In this document: positions 31,301 through 38,689 of the stretch, one piece after another
Position numbering within the stretch: position 1 is the stretch's first letter
Layout: the number at the start of each line of letters is the position of its first letter
NCBI GenBank assembly: GCA_963575745.1
Contig: CAUYUJ010020545.1
Span: 30,001 to 94,000, forward strand
Direction of reading: 5' to 3'
Origin: Prorocentrum cordatum
Taxonomy: Eukaryota; Sar; Dinophyceae; Prorocentrales; Prorocentraceae
DNA: 64,000 bases
Notes under the pieces: generated by a model
What the model was told of the DNA's origin: nothing
Database searches by the model: none
Seen by the model: only the letters and a program-made list of their open reading frames with translations
Program-made: the position numbers and the translations under genes

Positions 31301-34300
31301 GCGTCCCGCACACCAAGTAAAGCATGTCGTGGCCCCATAAGGGACCCCACCGAAGGTCCCAGTGGGACTGTCCGCATGCGTCGCCCCCACCCAATACAGC
31401 GTTTCGTGATCCCATAGGGGCCCCCAGCGAAGGTCTCAGTGGGACCGCCCGCATGCGTCCCGCACGCCCAGTGCAGCCTTTCGCGGCCCCATTGGGAGCT
31501 CCACCGAATTGTGGCCCCATAGAGAGCTCCACCGAAGGCTCCAGTGGCAAAGTCTGCATACGTCTCCCCCTCCAGCACAAGGTTTCGTGGCCCATAGGGA
31601 GCTCCACCGAAAGCCCGAGTGGCAAGTCCGTATGCGTCACGCAGCATCCAGCACAACCTTTCGCGGCCCATGGGTATCTCCACCGAAGGCCCCAGTGGCA
31701 AAGTCCGCATGCGTCACGCACCACCCAGCACAGCGTTTCGTGGCCCCATAGGGAGCCCCACCGACGGCCCCAGTGGCACCGCCCGCATGCGTCACGCACT
31801 ACCCAGTGCAGCGCTTCGTGGCCCCATAGGGAGCTCCACCGAATATTATACCCATAGTTATTGCATTCGCAACTGCATAAGGTTGGATCCTTCGCCAGGC
31901 TAATTATATTGTTTGTTATTCTTATTGATGTGTATTTTTATTGTTTGAAAGGTCCAACAGGATGTCGTCGTCCGCGCACCTCAACTCTGGAGCGAAAGGG
32001 ACCACGTGATTTCACGTTTGCTGCGCTCTGGGTCGAAAAGGGACCCACATGTTGTCACGCGTCTTGGCCACCCAGGGGTGTCCTCCCCCTCCCTAATGTG
32101 AGGGAGGACACCACAGCAGAGCAAAGTCAACGAACTGGCACTCGTTGCGTAGTCACTTTACACGTTCCGTCTTGGGGTTCCGGGGAGGCCCCCCTGGGGC
32201 TTCCTGGGGGGGGGGGGGCACGCATTTTCACGCCCATGTATTAGGGGGCCACATGTGGACCCAACCCCTACACCCCACGATTTCTGGGGGGGGAGGGGTA
32301 GGGTTCGCTTGTGGTCCCCTAACAAGGGACCCACGTGTGTTCACGCTTTTTTTATGCCGCCCAGGCGGATCTTTGACATCAGGGTTTAAGTCGGGCCTGT
32401 CCCCCTAAAGGGGGGCTTCCGACGAAAAATTCAAAATACCCCAGAAATGATCAACACATAATCAAAAAATAGTCTGGGGACTATTTGTTGGACATTGTTT
32501 GACCTTTTTGGGGTATCTTTGATGTATTTTTTATTTGTAGTCGAAAATCCCCTTGTAGGGGGACAGGCCCGACTTAAATCAGGGTGTGTCGAGGGTGTGC
32601 TTCGAGCGCAGCTCGGGCCTCCACGCGCCCATGGCCGCCCGGGCGGGTCCTTCGAGGACGTCTCGGGCGAAGCGCTCGCTCTGCGGGCTCCGTCGAGGCT
32701 GCCTCGAGCGAGGCCCTGGCCTGCAGCACAGGGCTTCTTCTGTACGGGAAGTGAAAACGACCACAGCGATTGCTTTTCTTTTGTTGCCGCCTTCCAGCCA
32801 GCAGCAACAAAGCAGTGGTTGTGGTCATGTTCGTTAAGCTTGGCACCAGGGAAATGACCACAACCACTGCTTCTTTTTCGGTCGGCTGGAAGGCGGCGCA
32901 AACAAGAAGCAGTGGCTGTGGTCATTTTCCCGTCCCCCATTCTGCAGGATGTGTTGAGGATGTCTCTTGCGAAACGCTGGCCTTTGTATTGGTTGAGGAG
33001 GTGTCGAGCGGGGGACTTGTCGTCGTCTCGGTGCTGTTCGTTTCGGTTCGGACTCGCCCCTTGATGGTCTCGTCCCGCTCCTAACTTAACTGGATCTTGA
33101 GTTCGAGCTGGTCGAACGCCCGCTTGTCGTGCTCGCGTTCGGTTCGCTCCTTTGCCAAGCTGAATGTCTCGGGCGATGGCTTCAGAACTGAGCCGGATCT
33201 TGAGCTCGAGCTGGTCGAGCGCCCCGCGCGTCTCGTCTAGAACCAGCCTGAGCTATGCGTTCAGGCGGTTCGAGCTTAAGATCCATATCAGTCCGGCCAC
33301 GATTCAGACGCCAAGGACGGCTTGATCCACAATGCAATAGGGCGTGGCACGGTTCAACGTGGCGTGACACGCTGAACTCAGCACAGCACGACACAGCCTG
33401 TGGCACGGTACATCACGATCGTTACCTTGAGCAATGTAGTTGCCCGTCGCTCAAGTTTTGACGTCTTGGAAACGACGCCATGCTGCACAGTTTTCGATCC
33501 CTTTTCTGGGGTCGCGGGTCGATCATGGTTTCCCCGACGGGAAGCCCAACCCCGATAGACATCGCGGAAGACGCCGACGCATGCTGGCACCGATGCGCCA
33601 GATGGGCAATTGCAAGAAGCACGAAACAAGTCGACATCGATTCGCGAGCGCCAGTACGGACTACAAAGACAAGGTGGCCAACACTTGCCAGCCGCGGCAC
33701 TGCGCGGTGGCGGACTTGGGGGCTCCTTTATTGATGGGCCTTTTTTCCACCACCACCACCACCATAAGTTGGAGAAGGGAAGGAGGTGGAGGAGGCGGAG
33801 GAGGAGGATAAGGACGAGGAGGAGGAGGCGGAGGAGAAGGAGGACGAGGAGGAGGATGAGGATCCCCTCCCCCTCCTACTTATGGTGGTGGCGGAGGTGG
33901 AAAACAAGCCCACCATTAATCTGGGCGGCGTGCAGTATTTTATTTACGTGAATCTGTTCGCGAGGCGCCTCTTCCCCGGGTCCGCCGCGTTCGCTGCGAA
34001 GCCCGGTTGCGCGTACGAGTGGCGCGTCGCGCTAGAGTGGCTTTTGCTGCGGGCCCGCAGGGATTTTTGGTTTGTTTTCCACCATCACCACCTATATATG
34101 TTGGAGGGGGAGGAGGTCCTCCTCCTCCACCTCCGCCTCCTCCTCCTTCTCCTCTTCGTCCTCCTCCTCCTCCGCCTCCTCCACCTCCTTCCCCCTCCAG
34201 CTTATGGTGGTGGTGGTGGAAAACAGGTCCATCAGTGATCACCCCAGCACTAGCTTGAAGCGGCTTGCGCGCTTGGATTTGGCATCCACATTGCCCCCGA

Positions 34301-35232
34301 AAGTCGCGCACCAAAGGTCACTCTTGCCTACGGCCATTCTGACGTGTAGCCGGTGAGCCCGTGAGCGAGAAGTTGGCCGACAAGGCTGGGCAGAAGGCTG
34401 TCTTGCAGCAGGTGTTCCTGGATCAGTTTGTTCACCATCCTTTTGTTCTCTTCCCGGCGTTCTACCAGGTGAAGGAATTCATCGAAGGGGGCACACCCCA
34501 TGACGCCCTCATGAAGTGCTGGACCAACTGGGGCGAAGACCTGCGAGTCTGCTGGGCCACGTGGATCCCAGTGTTCCTGTTCAACTTCTCGTTTTGCCCC
34601 CTCTGGATGCGAGTCCCTGCCGCTGACTCAGTCCGCCTTGATCCTTGATCTCGAAAGGGAAAAACTGCATAAACATAAACTTTCGGAGCTTCGCACGGAT
34701 TTCTTGATCGGCGCTGGGCCCCCTTGGCGGCGCCTCCAGCGCCGCCCCTGTCACCTGGCACGCTCCGCGCGCCAGCGCGCCCGGGAGCGGGCGGGTTTCT
34801 GCGCCGATTCAAGAAATCCGCGCGGCCCTCCGAAAAGGTGGTTGATGGCACGCCGACCCGCTGGTGGCGTGGTGGGCCAGGAGGAGGAGGAGGAGGAGGA
34901 GGAAGAGGTGGAGGAGGAGGAAGAGGAGGAGGAGGAGGAGGGGGAGGGGGGGGAGGAGGAGGAAGAGGAGGAGAAGGAGGAGGAGGGGAGGAGGAGAGGA
35001 GAGGAGGAGGAGGAGGAGGAGGAGGAGGGAGGAGGAGGAGGAGGAGGAGAAGGAGGAGGAGGAGGAGGAGGAGGAGGAGGAGGAGCAGGAGGAGGAGCAG
35101 GGTCAGGCCGGGGGTGAGCCCGAAGAGAATTCCCGCAGGGAGGGTGTCCTGACCTGTTTTTTTTCACTTTCTGTCATCCTCTTGGGGGCACCTTCTGGGG
35201 CCCAGGTGCCGTCAGAAGACGGCTCGGGGTGA
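25191..35232 (+). CDS. Mpv17/PMP22-family membrane protein, five exons, about 227 residues
   Basis: Proposed exons are 25191-25378, 33692-33731, 33921-34005, 34350-34630 and 35143-35232. Joined, they keep one frame to TGA at 35230-35232. The product has the hallmarks of the family. HPVLFGCVISAVKTGSSDYV followed by AQ..VEK and a D.RR segment corresponds to P..T....GD..AQ...D..R. LGGVQYFIYVNLFARRLFPG corresponds to the G(P/G)..HYWY..L segment. LDQFVHHPFVLFPAFY matches DQ...P......F. WIPVFLFNFSFCPLWMR matches W..WP..Q..NF..VP...R. Family members are small four-helix proteins of mitochondrial, peroxisomal or other organelle membranes; the exact compartment cannot be read here. The first intron is 8313 nt of nested repeats. 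Three of the four interruptions hold inverted-repeat cassettes. The 33732-33920 interruption lacks canonical splice sites. The exon 1-2 junction adds about eight unusual residues and is the least certain point. Confidence 0.7.
25408..25455. repeat. GT microsatellite inside intron 1
   Basis: GTGTGTGTGT with CTGTG interruptions near the 5' end of the long intron. Confidence 0.9.
25765..26735 (+). mobile_element. E2/R3 minisatellite element, + orientation (in Mpv17 intron 1)
   Basis: A constant end (AGCCTGGCGAAGGACCCAAC, 25769-25788, then CATATGCAGTTGTGA) is followed by about nine R3 units (25850-26640) of 85-95 bases. These read GGGGCCACGAAACGTGTGAG, GGGTGTGCCGAAATGGGTG, ACGCATGCGGGCGGTG, CTTCGGTGGAGCTCC. 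A GGA microsatellite closes it (26667-26730). Confidence 0.8.
26740..27044. other. Unassigned intronic stretch
   Basis: About 300 bases of unique sequence between the GGA tract and the R4 array. No exon was identified. Confidence 0.4.
27050..27960. repeat. R4: about 82-bp tandem array, 11 copies
   Basis: The unit reads GAATGTGCGCGGCGCTAAGG, CGAGAGCCACATTTTGAAAA, CGGCCCGCCCTCAATCCGCG, AAGCTCTTGCAAATGTTGAA in order. Copies vary at many positions, so this is an older array. It lies inside Mpv17 intron 1. Confidence 0.9.
28030..28335. repeat. GGA/GGC microsatellite with E2 border sequence
   Basis: GGA and GGC triplets (28040-28245) pass into GACCGTCTCTTCAAAACGAGG and ACCCAACACCACAGGATGGT (28270-28310). 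This is the constant outer border seen, in reverse, next to the R3 arrays at 30.34, 40.09 and 55.39 kb. Confidence 0.85.
28530..29400. repeat. R5: about 50-bp repeat (two arrays with a spacer)
   Basis: Units read TGCTCCGCTCTGGGACGAAA, GGGGCCCACGTGTTTTCACG, CT in order at 28530-28880 and 29040-29395. The spacer (28885-29030) holds CACAGCAGAGCAAA.TCAACG, AACTGGCACT and is repeated at 32100-32215. Confidence 0.85.
29451..30143 (-). mobile_element. E3b: inverted copy of the pentanucleotide element
   Basis: This reads, in reverse, the landmarks of E3a: GCGACCCTACCTAGAAGTTGG at one end and CTTCTAGGCAGAGCTTAGGTAGGGAA at the other, with TATGC/TAGCT arrays between. About 150 bases of unrelated sequence (29815-29965) are inserted. 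It lies within Mpv17 intron 1. Confidence 0.85.
30340..31905 (-). mobile_element. E2/R3 minisatellite element, - orientation, about 15 units
   Basis: The border CATCCCGTGGTGTTGGGTCC (30346-30365) then TTGTTTTGAAGAGA is followed by R3 units in reverse (30450-31850: CGCTTCGTGGCCCCATAGGG, AGCTCCACCGA, CCCCAGTGGCACCGCCCGCA, TGCGTCACGCACCACCCA). It ends with AAGGTTGGATCCTTCGCCAG (31878-31897). Complete element with both constant ends. Confidence 0.85.
31975..32230. repeat. R5 units plus repeated spacer
   Basis: Two R5 units (31985-32060), then the CACAGCAGAGCAAAGTCAACG spacer module and a TCTTGGGGTTCCGGGGAGGC segment, both parallel to 28885-29010. Confidence 0.75.
32385..32578. mobile_element. 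194-bp MITE with TTTAAGTCGGGCC ends and a 6-7 bp target duplication
   Basis: The left end TTTAAGTCGGGCCTGTCCCC is matched by the right end GGGGACAGGCCCGACTTAAA, with arms of about 40 imperfect bases. ATCAGGG flanks both sides (32378-32384; 32578-32584, sharing the last A). The interrupted sequence is an E1 R1 unit (GCGGAT..GACATCAGGG then TGTGTCGAGG), so the empty site can be read from other R1 copies. Confidence 0.88.
32746..32933. mobile_element. Foldback element of about 188 bp with 75-80 base arms
   Basis: ACGGGAAGTGAAAACGACCA to GTGGTCATG (32746-32830) is nearly the reverse complement of GAAATGACCACAACCACTGC to TCATTTTCCCGT (32859-32933). Shared internal blocks include GCCGCCTTCCAGCC/GGCTGGAAGGCGGC. 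Almost the whole element is palindromic. Confidence 0.85.
33090..33530 (+). mobile_element. E1 tail fragment with palindrome (in Mpv17 intron 1)
   Basis: CGGATCTTGAGCTCGAGCTG (33192-33211) pairs with GGTTCGAGCTTAAGATCC (33266-33283). The rest of the tail follows to GGGTCGATCATGG (33516-33528). It ends about 160 bases before Mpv17 exon 2. Two short R1-like motifs precede it (32590-32720 and 32950-33020). Confidence 0.75.
33692..33731 (+). CDS. Mpv17-like exon 2
   Basis: Acceptor is CACTTGCCAG|CC. Forty nucleotides end in TWGLLY, the residues that should directly precede LGGVQYF in the family. A TGA follows immediately at 33732-33734 unless the next segment is removed. Confidence 0.55.
33732..33920 (+). 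mobile_element. 189-nt inverted-repeat insertion between Mpv17 exons 2 and 3 (non-canonical intron candidate)
   Basis: The left end TTGATGGGCCTTTTTTCCACCACC matches in reverse the right end GGTGGAAAACAAGCCCACCATTAA. Both arms continue through CCATAAGT.GGAG into a GGA microsatellite. Removing exactly 189 nt joins codon TAT to CTG and gives WGLLYLGGVQYF. No GT, GC or GA donor paired with AG gives this join. Confidence 0.7.
33921..34005 (+). CDS. Mpv17-like exon 3
   Basis: Encodes LGGVQYFIYVNLFARRLFPG, then SAAFAAKP and ends AAGCCCG|GTTGCG (GT donor at 34006, phase 1). It holds the central aromatic segment of the family. Confidence 0.75.
34006..34349 (+). other. 344-nt GT-AG intron that is a dispersed introner
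   Basis: Starts GTTGCGCGTACGAG and ends CTGACGTGTAG. It is collinear with the intergenic copy at 18160-18316, interrupted by the foldback element at 34064-34240. Taking that insertion out leaves about 167 nt, close to the 157 nt of the other copy. Confidence 0.75.
34064..34240. mobile_element. Foldback element with GGA/TCC core, nested in the introner
   Basis: The arms GGTTTGTTTTCCACCATCAC..TATGTTGGAGGGGG and CCCCCTCCAGCTTATGGTGG..GGTGGAAAACAGGTCC are of the same family as the 33732-33920 insertion. Confidence 0.8.
34350..34630 (+). CDS. Mpv17-like exon 4
   Basis: Encodes the most diagnostic part: LDQFVHHPFVLFPAFY, then WIPVFLFNFSFCPLWMR, ending RVPAADS before donor CA|GTCCGC (phase 0). An alternative donor GT at 34613 would end the exon after PLWMR. 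Confidence 0.82.
34684..34832. mobile_element. Foldback element, 149 bp (related to 43313-43612)
   Basis: CGGAGCTTCGCACGGATTTC..TTGATCGGCGC pairs with GCGCCGATTCAAGAAATCCG..CGCGGCCCTCCG. The inside is GC-rich with further small hairpins (GGCGGCGCC...). It lies in Mpv17 intron 4. Confidence 0.75.
34875..35100. repeat. GGA microsatellite (Mpv17 intron 4)
   Basis: About 225 bases of GGA with GGG, GAA and GCA interruptions. The three frames read poly-Gly, poly-Glu and poly-Arg. Confidence 0.92.
35143..35232 (+). CDS. Mpv17-like exon 5
   Basis: Acceptor is CAGGGAG|GGTGTC (phase 0). It encodes GVLTCFFSLSVILLGAPSGA, then a short hydrophilic tail and TGA. Position and hydrophobicity fit the last helix of the family. 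Confidence 0.6.
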   Translation, partial: GVLTCFFSLSVILLGAPSGAQVPSEDGSG

Positions 35233-35321
35233 AGCATCCATTTTGAGGCAGGCCCCGGGGCCGAGAACAGGTCTCCCTCACGACCTCTTCTCCCCCCCCC
35301 TGTCAAATCAGACCGTGAGTG

Positions 35322-35581
35322 AGCCTGGACCTCCCTGGGCCCCGGAAGCGGCAGGGCTGTTTTTTCACCGTATCCGACAAAATCCCATTGAAAATGGAAA
35401 CGGCAAAAAAACGGCCACCGGAAACGGAAAAAAACGGCTCGTGGAGCTGGAGCCGGAACCGGTCAAACAACGGCGACGGAACCGGCAACAAAAACGGCGT
35501 CGGGACCGGCAGAAAAACGGCAAAACGGAACCGGTAAAAAAACGGCCCTGTCGTTTCCAGGGCCCACTAAGGCCTGGACCG
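35322..35581. mobile_element. 260-bp inverted-repeat element with AACGGC-rich core
   Basis: GCCTGGACCTCCCTGGGCCC..GGCAGGGCTGTTTTTTCACCG (35323-35370) pairs imperfectly with GGTAAAAAAACGGCCCTGTC..CCAGGGCCC..GGCCTGGACC (35533-35580). Between lie many AAAACGGC/GGAACCGG motifs. Confidence 0.7.
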
Positions 35582-35584
35582 TTG

Positions 35585-36212
35585 GGAAGGATTTGGCAAT
35601 TAGGCTGGGACGTCGGTCGATGCATTCCGAAGGAGACGCTATGAACTGCAGCCTGTCCCGTTCTCCTCCTGGCCCTTGAATTCGAGAAATTGTTTCGTGA
35701 ATTCCCTGAAGAAGCTGGTTCTTGAATTAGAGAAACTGATTTTAGAATTCATAAAATCGGGGGCGGCCAAGAGGGGGGGAGGACTAGGGGGGGGATAGCA
35801 TGGCGGAGGCCATATATATATATACATATATATATATATACCCAGATGTCCTGGCTCCTCTTCTTATTTCAAAGCGTTTCCTGGCCCCCCTGGTCCGCGC
35901 ACATGCCTCGGGCCATGATTTGCACCCCCCCTCTTGGGCGCCCCCGACAAAAACCAGTCTCCTCCTTCCCCTCCCCGTTTCTGCCGTTCCCCCCCTCCGC
36001 AAGCTCGGGGCGCTCGTGGACAGTGGGCCGTGGCGGCGGACGTCGGCCACGGCACATCTTCGAGAGGTCAGCGCCTGCATGCCGGCTTTTGCCGGAGCCT
36101 CTGCGGCGAGACATCCGCGGACGACTCGTGTGCACCACGCCGCTGTTTGCTTCAAAAGACTGTAGCAAGGGGAATGCCGATTTGTATTCTTGCGGAGAAC
36201 GAATGCCAGCAG

Positions 36213-36245
<33 letters not shown>

Positions 36246-36438
36246 TAGTATCTCCCGACATGTGTGGTCGCTCCTCGTCCCAGGGACGGTACGGTGCACC
36301 GCTGTTCGGCCCCGAGGCCGAATGACTATGGCACCGTGCCGCGGTGGAGCGGGGCCCGATGGGGCGCCCAAACATGGTGCGGTGCTCTGGCGCCGTTCTG
36401 GTGTCCGTTGCTTCGGCGTGGCACGCTAAGCATGTCCC
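35585..36438. other. No gene recognised; two TA microsatellites
   Basis: AT repeats at about 35813-35842 and 36213-36248 flank about 370 bases of unique GC-rich sequence. Several overlapping frames exist on both strands with no recognisable family. Confidence 0.45.
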
Positions 36439-36439
36439 G

Positions 36440-36545
36440 GAGGAGGAGGAGGAGGAGGAGGAGGAGAAGGAGGAGGAGGAGGAGGAGACGGAGGAGGAGG
36501 AGGAGGAGGAGAAGGAGGAGGAAGAGGAGGAGGAGGAGGAGGAGG
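36440..36545. repeat. GGA microsatellite
   Basis: GGA triplets with AAG, ACG and GAA interruptions. Confidence 0.9.
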
Positions 36546-36738
36546 CGTCAACGTCCCAGGGTTCTCCCAGCCTCCCGCCTCGCGGAGCGGGGCAACGCGC
36601 CATCCGCTCGCAGGGCACACCGTGCCGCAGGGGCCGCCGCCGCCGCCACAGGCTGAGCCTCAGCAGCAGGAGCTTGTGGCCTTCTCTGGGGAGACCAAGA
36701 GGTACCGACACCGCTGCTCTCTGGACCTCTCCAGGATA

Positions 36739-36917
36739 CTCCAGATTTCGTAATAAAAGGGAGGGGGTCTGGACCCTCCAAGACAAGCCATTTCAGACCT
36801 CCCCCGTCGGAGAACCCTCCAAAACACCGTCCCCAGACCCCCCCAGGCCCTCCAATATAGCCTGGAAGAGACCCCCCCCGAAATGAGACCCCCCTCCCTT
36901 TATTACGAAATCTGGAG
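36739..36917 (-). mobile_element. 179-bp MITE, copy B, with TA target duplication
   Basis: Reverse-orientation copy of 24824-25003 with the same terminal CTCCAGATTTCGTAATAAA. TA flanks each end (36737-36738 and 36918-36919), as for Tc1/mariner-type insertions. Confidence 0.92.
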
Positions 36918-36919
36918 TA

Positions 36920-37262
36920 CGTTCTGACCAACATTTCGAAGCGAATCCAACGGTGGCGACGCGGGCCTTCGAGGAGGCCCAAAAGAGGGGAAAACGGGCG
37001 AAGGGTAGCGGTATGGGTACATGTTCCTCCTCTGGCTATCGTCGGAGATCTCAGTCTGAGGTCGTGGCCGCCGTGTCCTTCGGCTTCACGGCCGTCCTGT
37101 CCGCCATGCGGGGGGCACCGCAGGAGCAGCCCTGCGCGCGCGCGCGAGGGGGCTTGCGCTGCGAGGGGGCGTGGCACTCTCCCGAGAGGGCCGGGAGTGC
37201 CCCTCGGAGGGCGGGGGCCGTCGTAGAAGCGCCCATCTCAGATATACGAGGCCCAAGGGTAT
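36920..37262. other. No gene recognised
   Basis: Unique GC-rich sequence with open but unidentified frames on both strands. Confidence 0.35.
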
Positions 37263-37354
37263 ACACCACCACCACCACCACCACCACCACCACCACCACC
37301 ACCACCACCACCACCACCACCACCACCACCACCACCACCACCACCACCACCACC
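37263..37354. repeat. CAC microsatellite
   Basis: Thirty uninterrupted CAC triplets. Confidence 0.97.
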
Positions 37355-38243
37355 TCTCAAACAGTGGCGAAGCGTCCTGGTTCGCCTATAGGCCCACCAA
37401 AGGATGTTCTAAGGACCTTTGGTGGTCTGCACGAAGTGTTCTAAGAACATGCCTGGCCAGTATTGTCTTATTTTAACACGTCGGGCTTATGTTCTAAGAA
37501 CATGGCTTCGGTATTAAGAGCATTGTGGGGGTTCTAAGAGCATTCCCGGTAGGCCTATAGGAATGCTGGGACGTTCGGTCCTTGCTTAAACCTCCCTCAT
37601 TCCCTCCCTCCTCCAGGAAAGAGGAGAGGAAGAGGAGGGTGGAGGAGGGAGGGGGAATCGACGAGGTGGTGGTGTCTATGCCTGGGGCCCGCCAGACGTG
37701 CTCGCGTGGTGACACGCAAGCACGGCGGAGGGTTCTCGGGCCGCTGCTGCTCTCTGGGGCCCCCGCCTGGCCCTAGGGCCACACACGGAAGGGCGGCTCG
37801 GGCCGAAGAAGCCTGCCGGCCCCCGGAAGGTGGTCGGGATTTCCAGGGTCAGGGGCAACGATACGGGGGGACAGGCATAAGGGGGGGATGCATCGATCCC
37901 CAATCGCCCGTTGATCGCCGATAGGGGCCCGATAGCCCAGCCTGCAGAGGAGGGCGCGGAGTCACTCTCGGGGGCCCATCGCCGATCTGGCGGCGATGGA
38001 TTGCCGATGCCAGGTCGATGTGTCCCCCCCCTATGCCACAGTCCCCGCCTGTCGTTGCCCCTCACCGGGGAGGGGGGTTCCCGGGGCGCTCGTGGTTCGT
38101 CTTGAATTCCATTTAGGGGCTCCCAGGAAGCCCGCAGGAAGCCCACAGGAAGGCCTCAAGGCCTCTTTTCCCTCCTCTCCCAACTCCCCCTCGTCCTCGT
38201 CGTCCTCCATCTCATCCTCCTTTTCCTTTCTTGCACAAGGATT
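37355..38243. other. No gene recognised; small hairpins
   Basis: CCACCAAAGG (37394-37403) and CCTTTGGTGG (37416-37425) form a hairpin. TTCTAAGAAC-like palindromes recur at about 37405, 37440, 37494 and 37533. A pyrimidine-rich run (38160-38243) ends in TTGCACAAG. Confidence 0.45.
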
Positions 38244-38453
38244 ACCCCAAGAAAATCAAGACGTCGTACGTCTGGTATGGGGTGTGGCAACCCCAGGGGG
38301 GTGCGAAGTGTGCTGCGTGCGGCTGGTTCCGGCTCCTCCGCCAGGCGCTCTCCGCGAGACGCAAGGACACCTGCGTCGTCGTGGGGCGCCGGGGAACTCG
38401 GCTGCGTGCAGCCACCGTGTGGGAGGGGGCCTTCTTGGAAGAGCCACTGGGCT
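38244..38453 (+). CDS. Candidate exon of an unrecognised gene
   Basis: A long polypyrimidine tract ending TTTCTTGCACAAG|GATTAC looks like a 3' splice site. From it one frame stays open and reads DYPKKIKTSYVWYGVWQPQG, then a C..C pair (KCAACGWF) and on to AFLEEPLGFQ. Composition is protein-like and not repeat-derived. I do not recognise a family. The 3' boundary is placed at the foldback insertion that follows, where TCCAATC begins a direct repeat. Confidence 0.3.
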
Positions 38454-38686
38454 TCCAATCAGAGCCCCGATCAGGGGTAACTCGGGTCAGGGCTAACTCG
38501 GGTTCGTTTTTCGGGATTCCGAACCCGAGTTACCCCGGACCCGAGTTACCCCAGATATTTCGGGCGTCCAGAGCCCCGAATCATCAGGGGTAACTCGCGT
38601 CAGGGCTAACTCGGGTTCGTTTTTCGGGAACCCAAACCCGAGTTACCCCGGACCCGAGTTACCCCGGATAATTCGGGCGTCCAATC
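38454..38686. mobile_element. Double foldback insertion flanked by TCCAATC
   Basis: Two successive copies (113-bp period) of a hairpin. GGGGTAACTCGGGTCAGGGC..TAACTCGGGTTCG (38474-38506) pairs with CGAACCCGAGTTACCCCGGA..CCCGAGTTACCCC (38520-38552). The second copy's arms are at 38587-38619 and 38635-38665. TCCAATC occurs at 38454-38460 and 38680-38686. Confidence 0.85.
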
Positions 38687-38689
38687 CAA

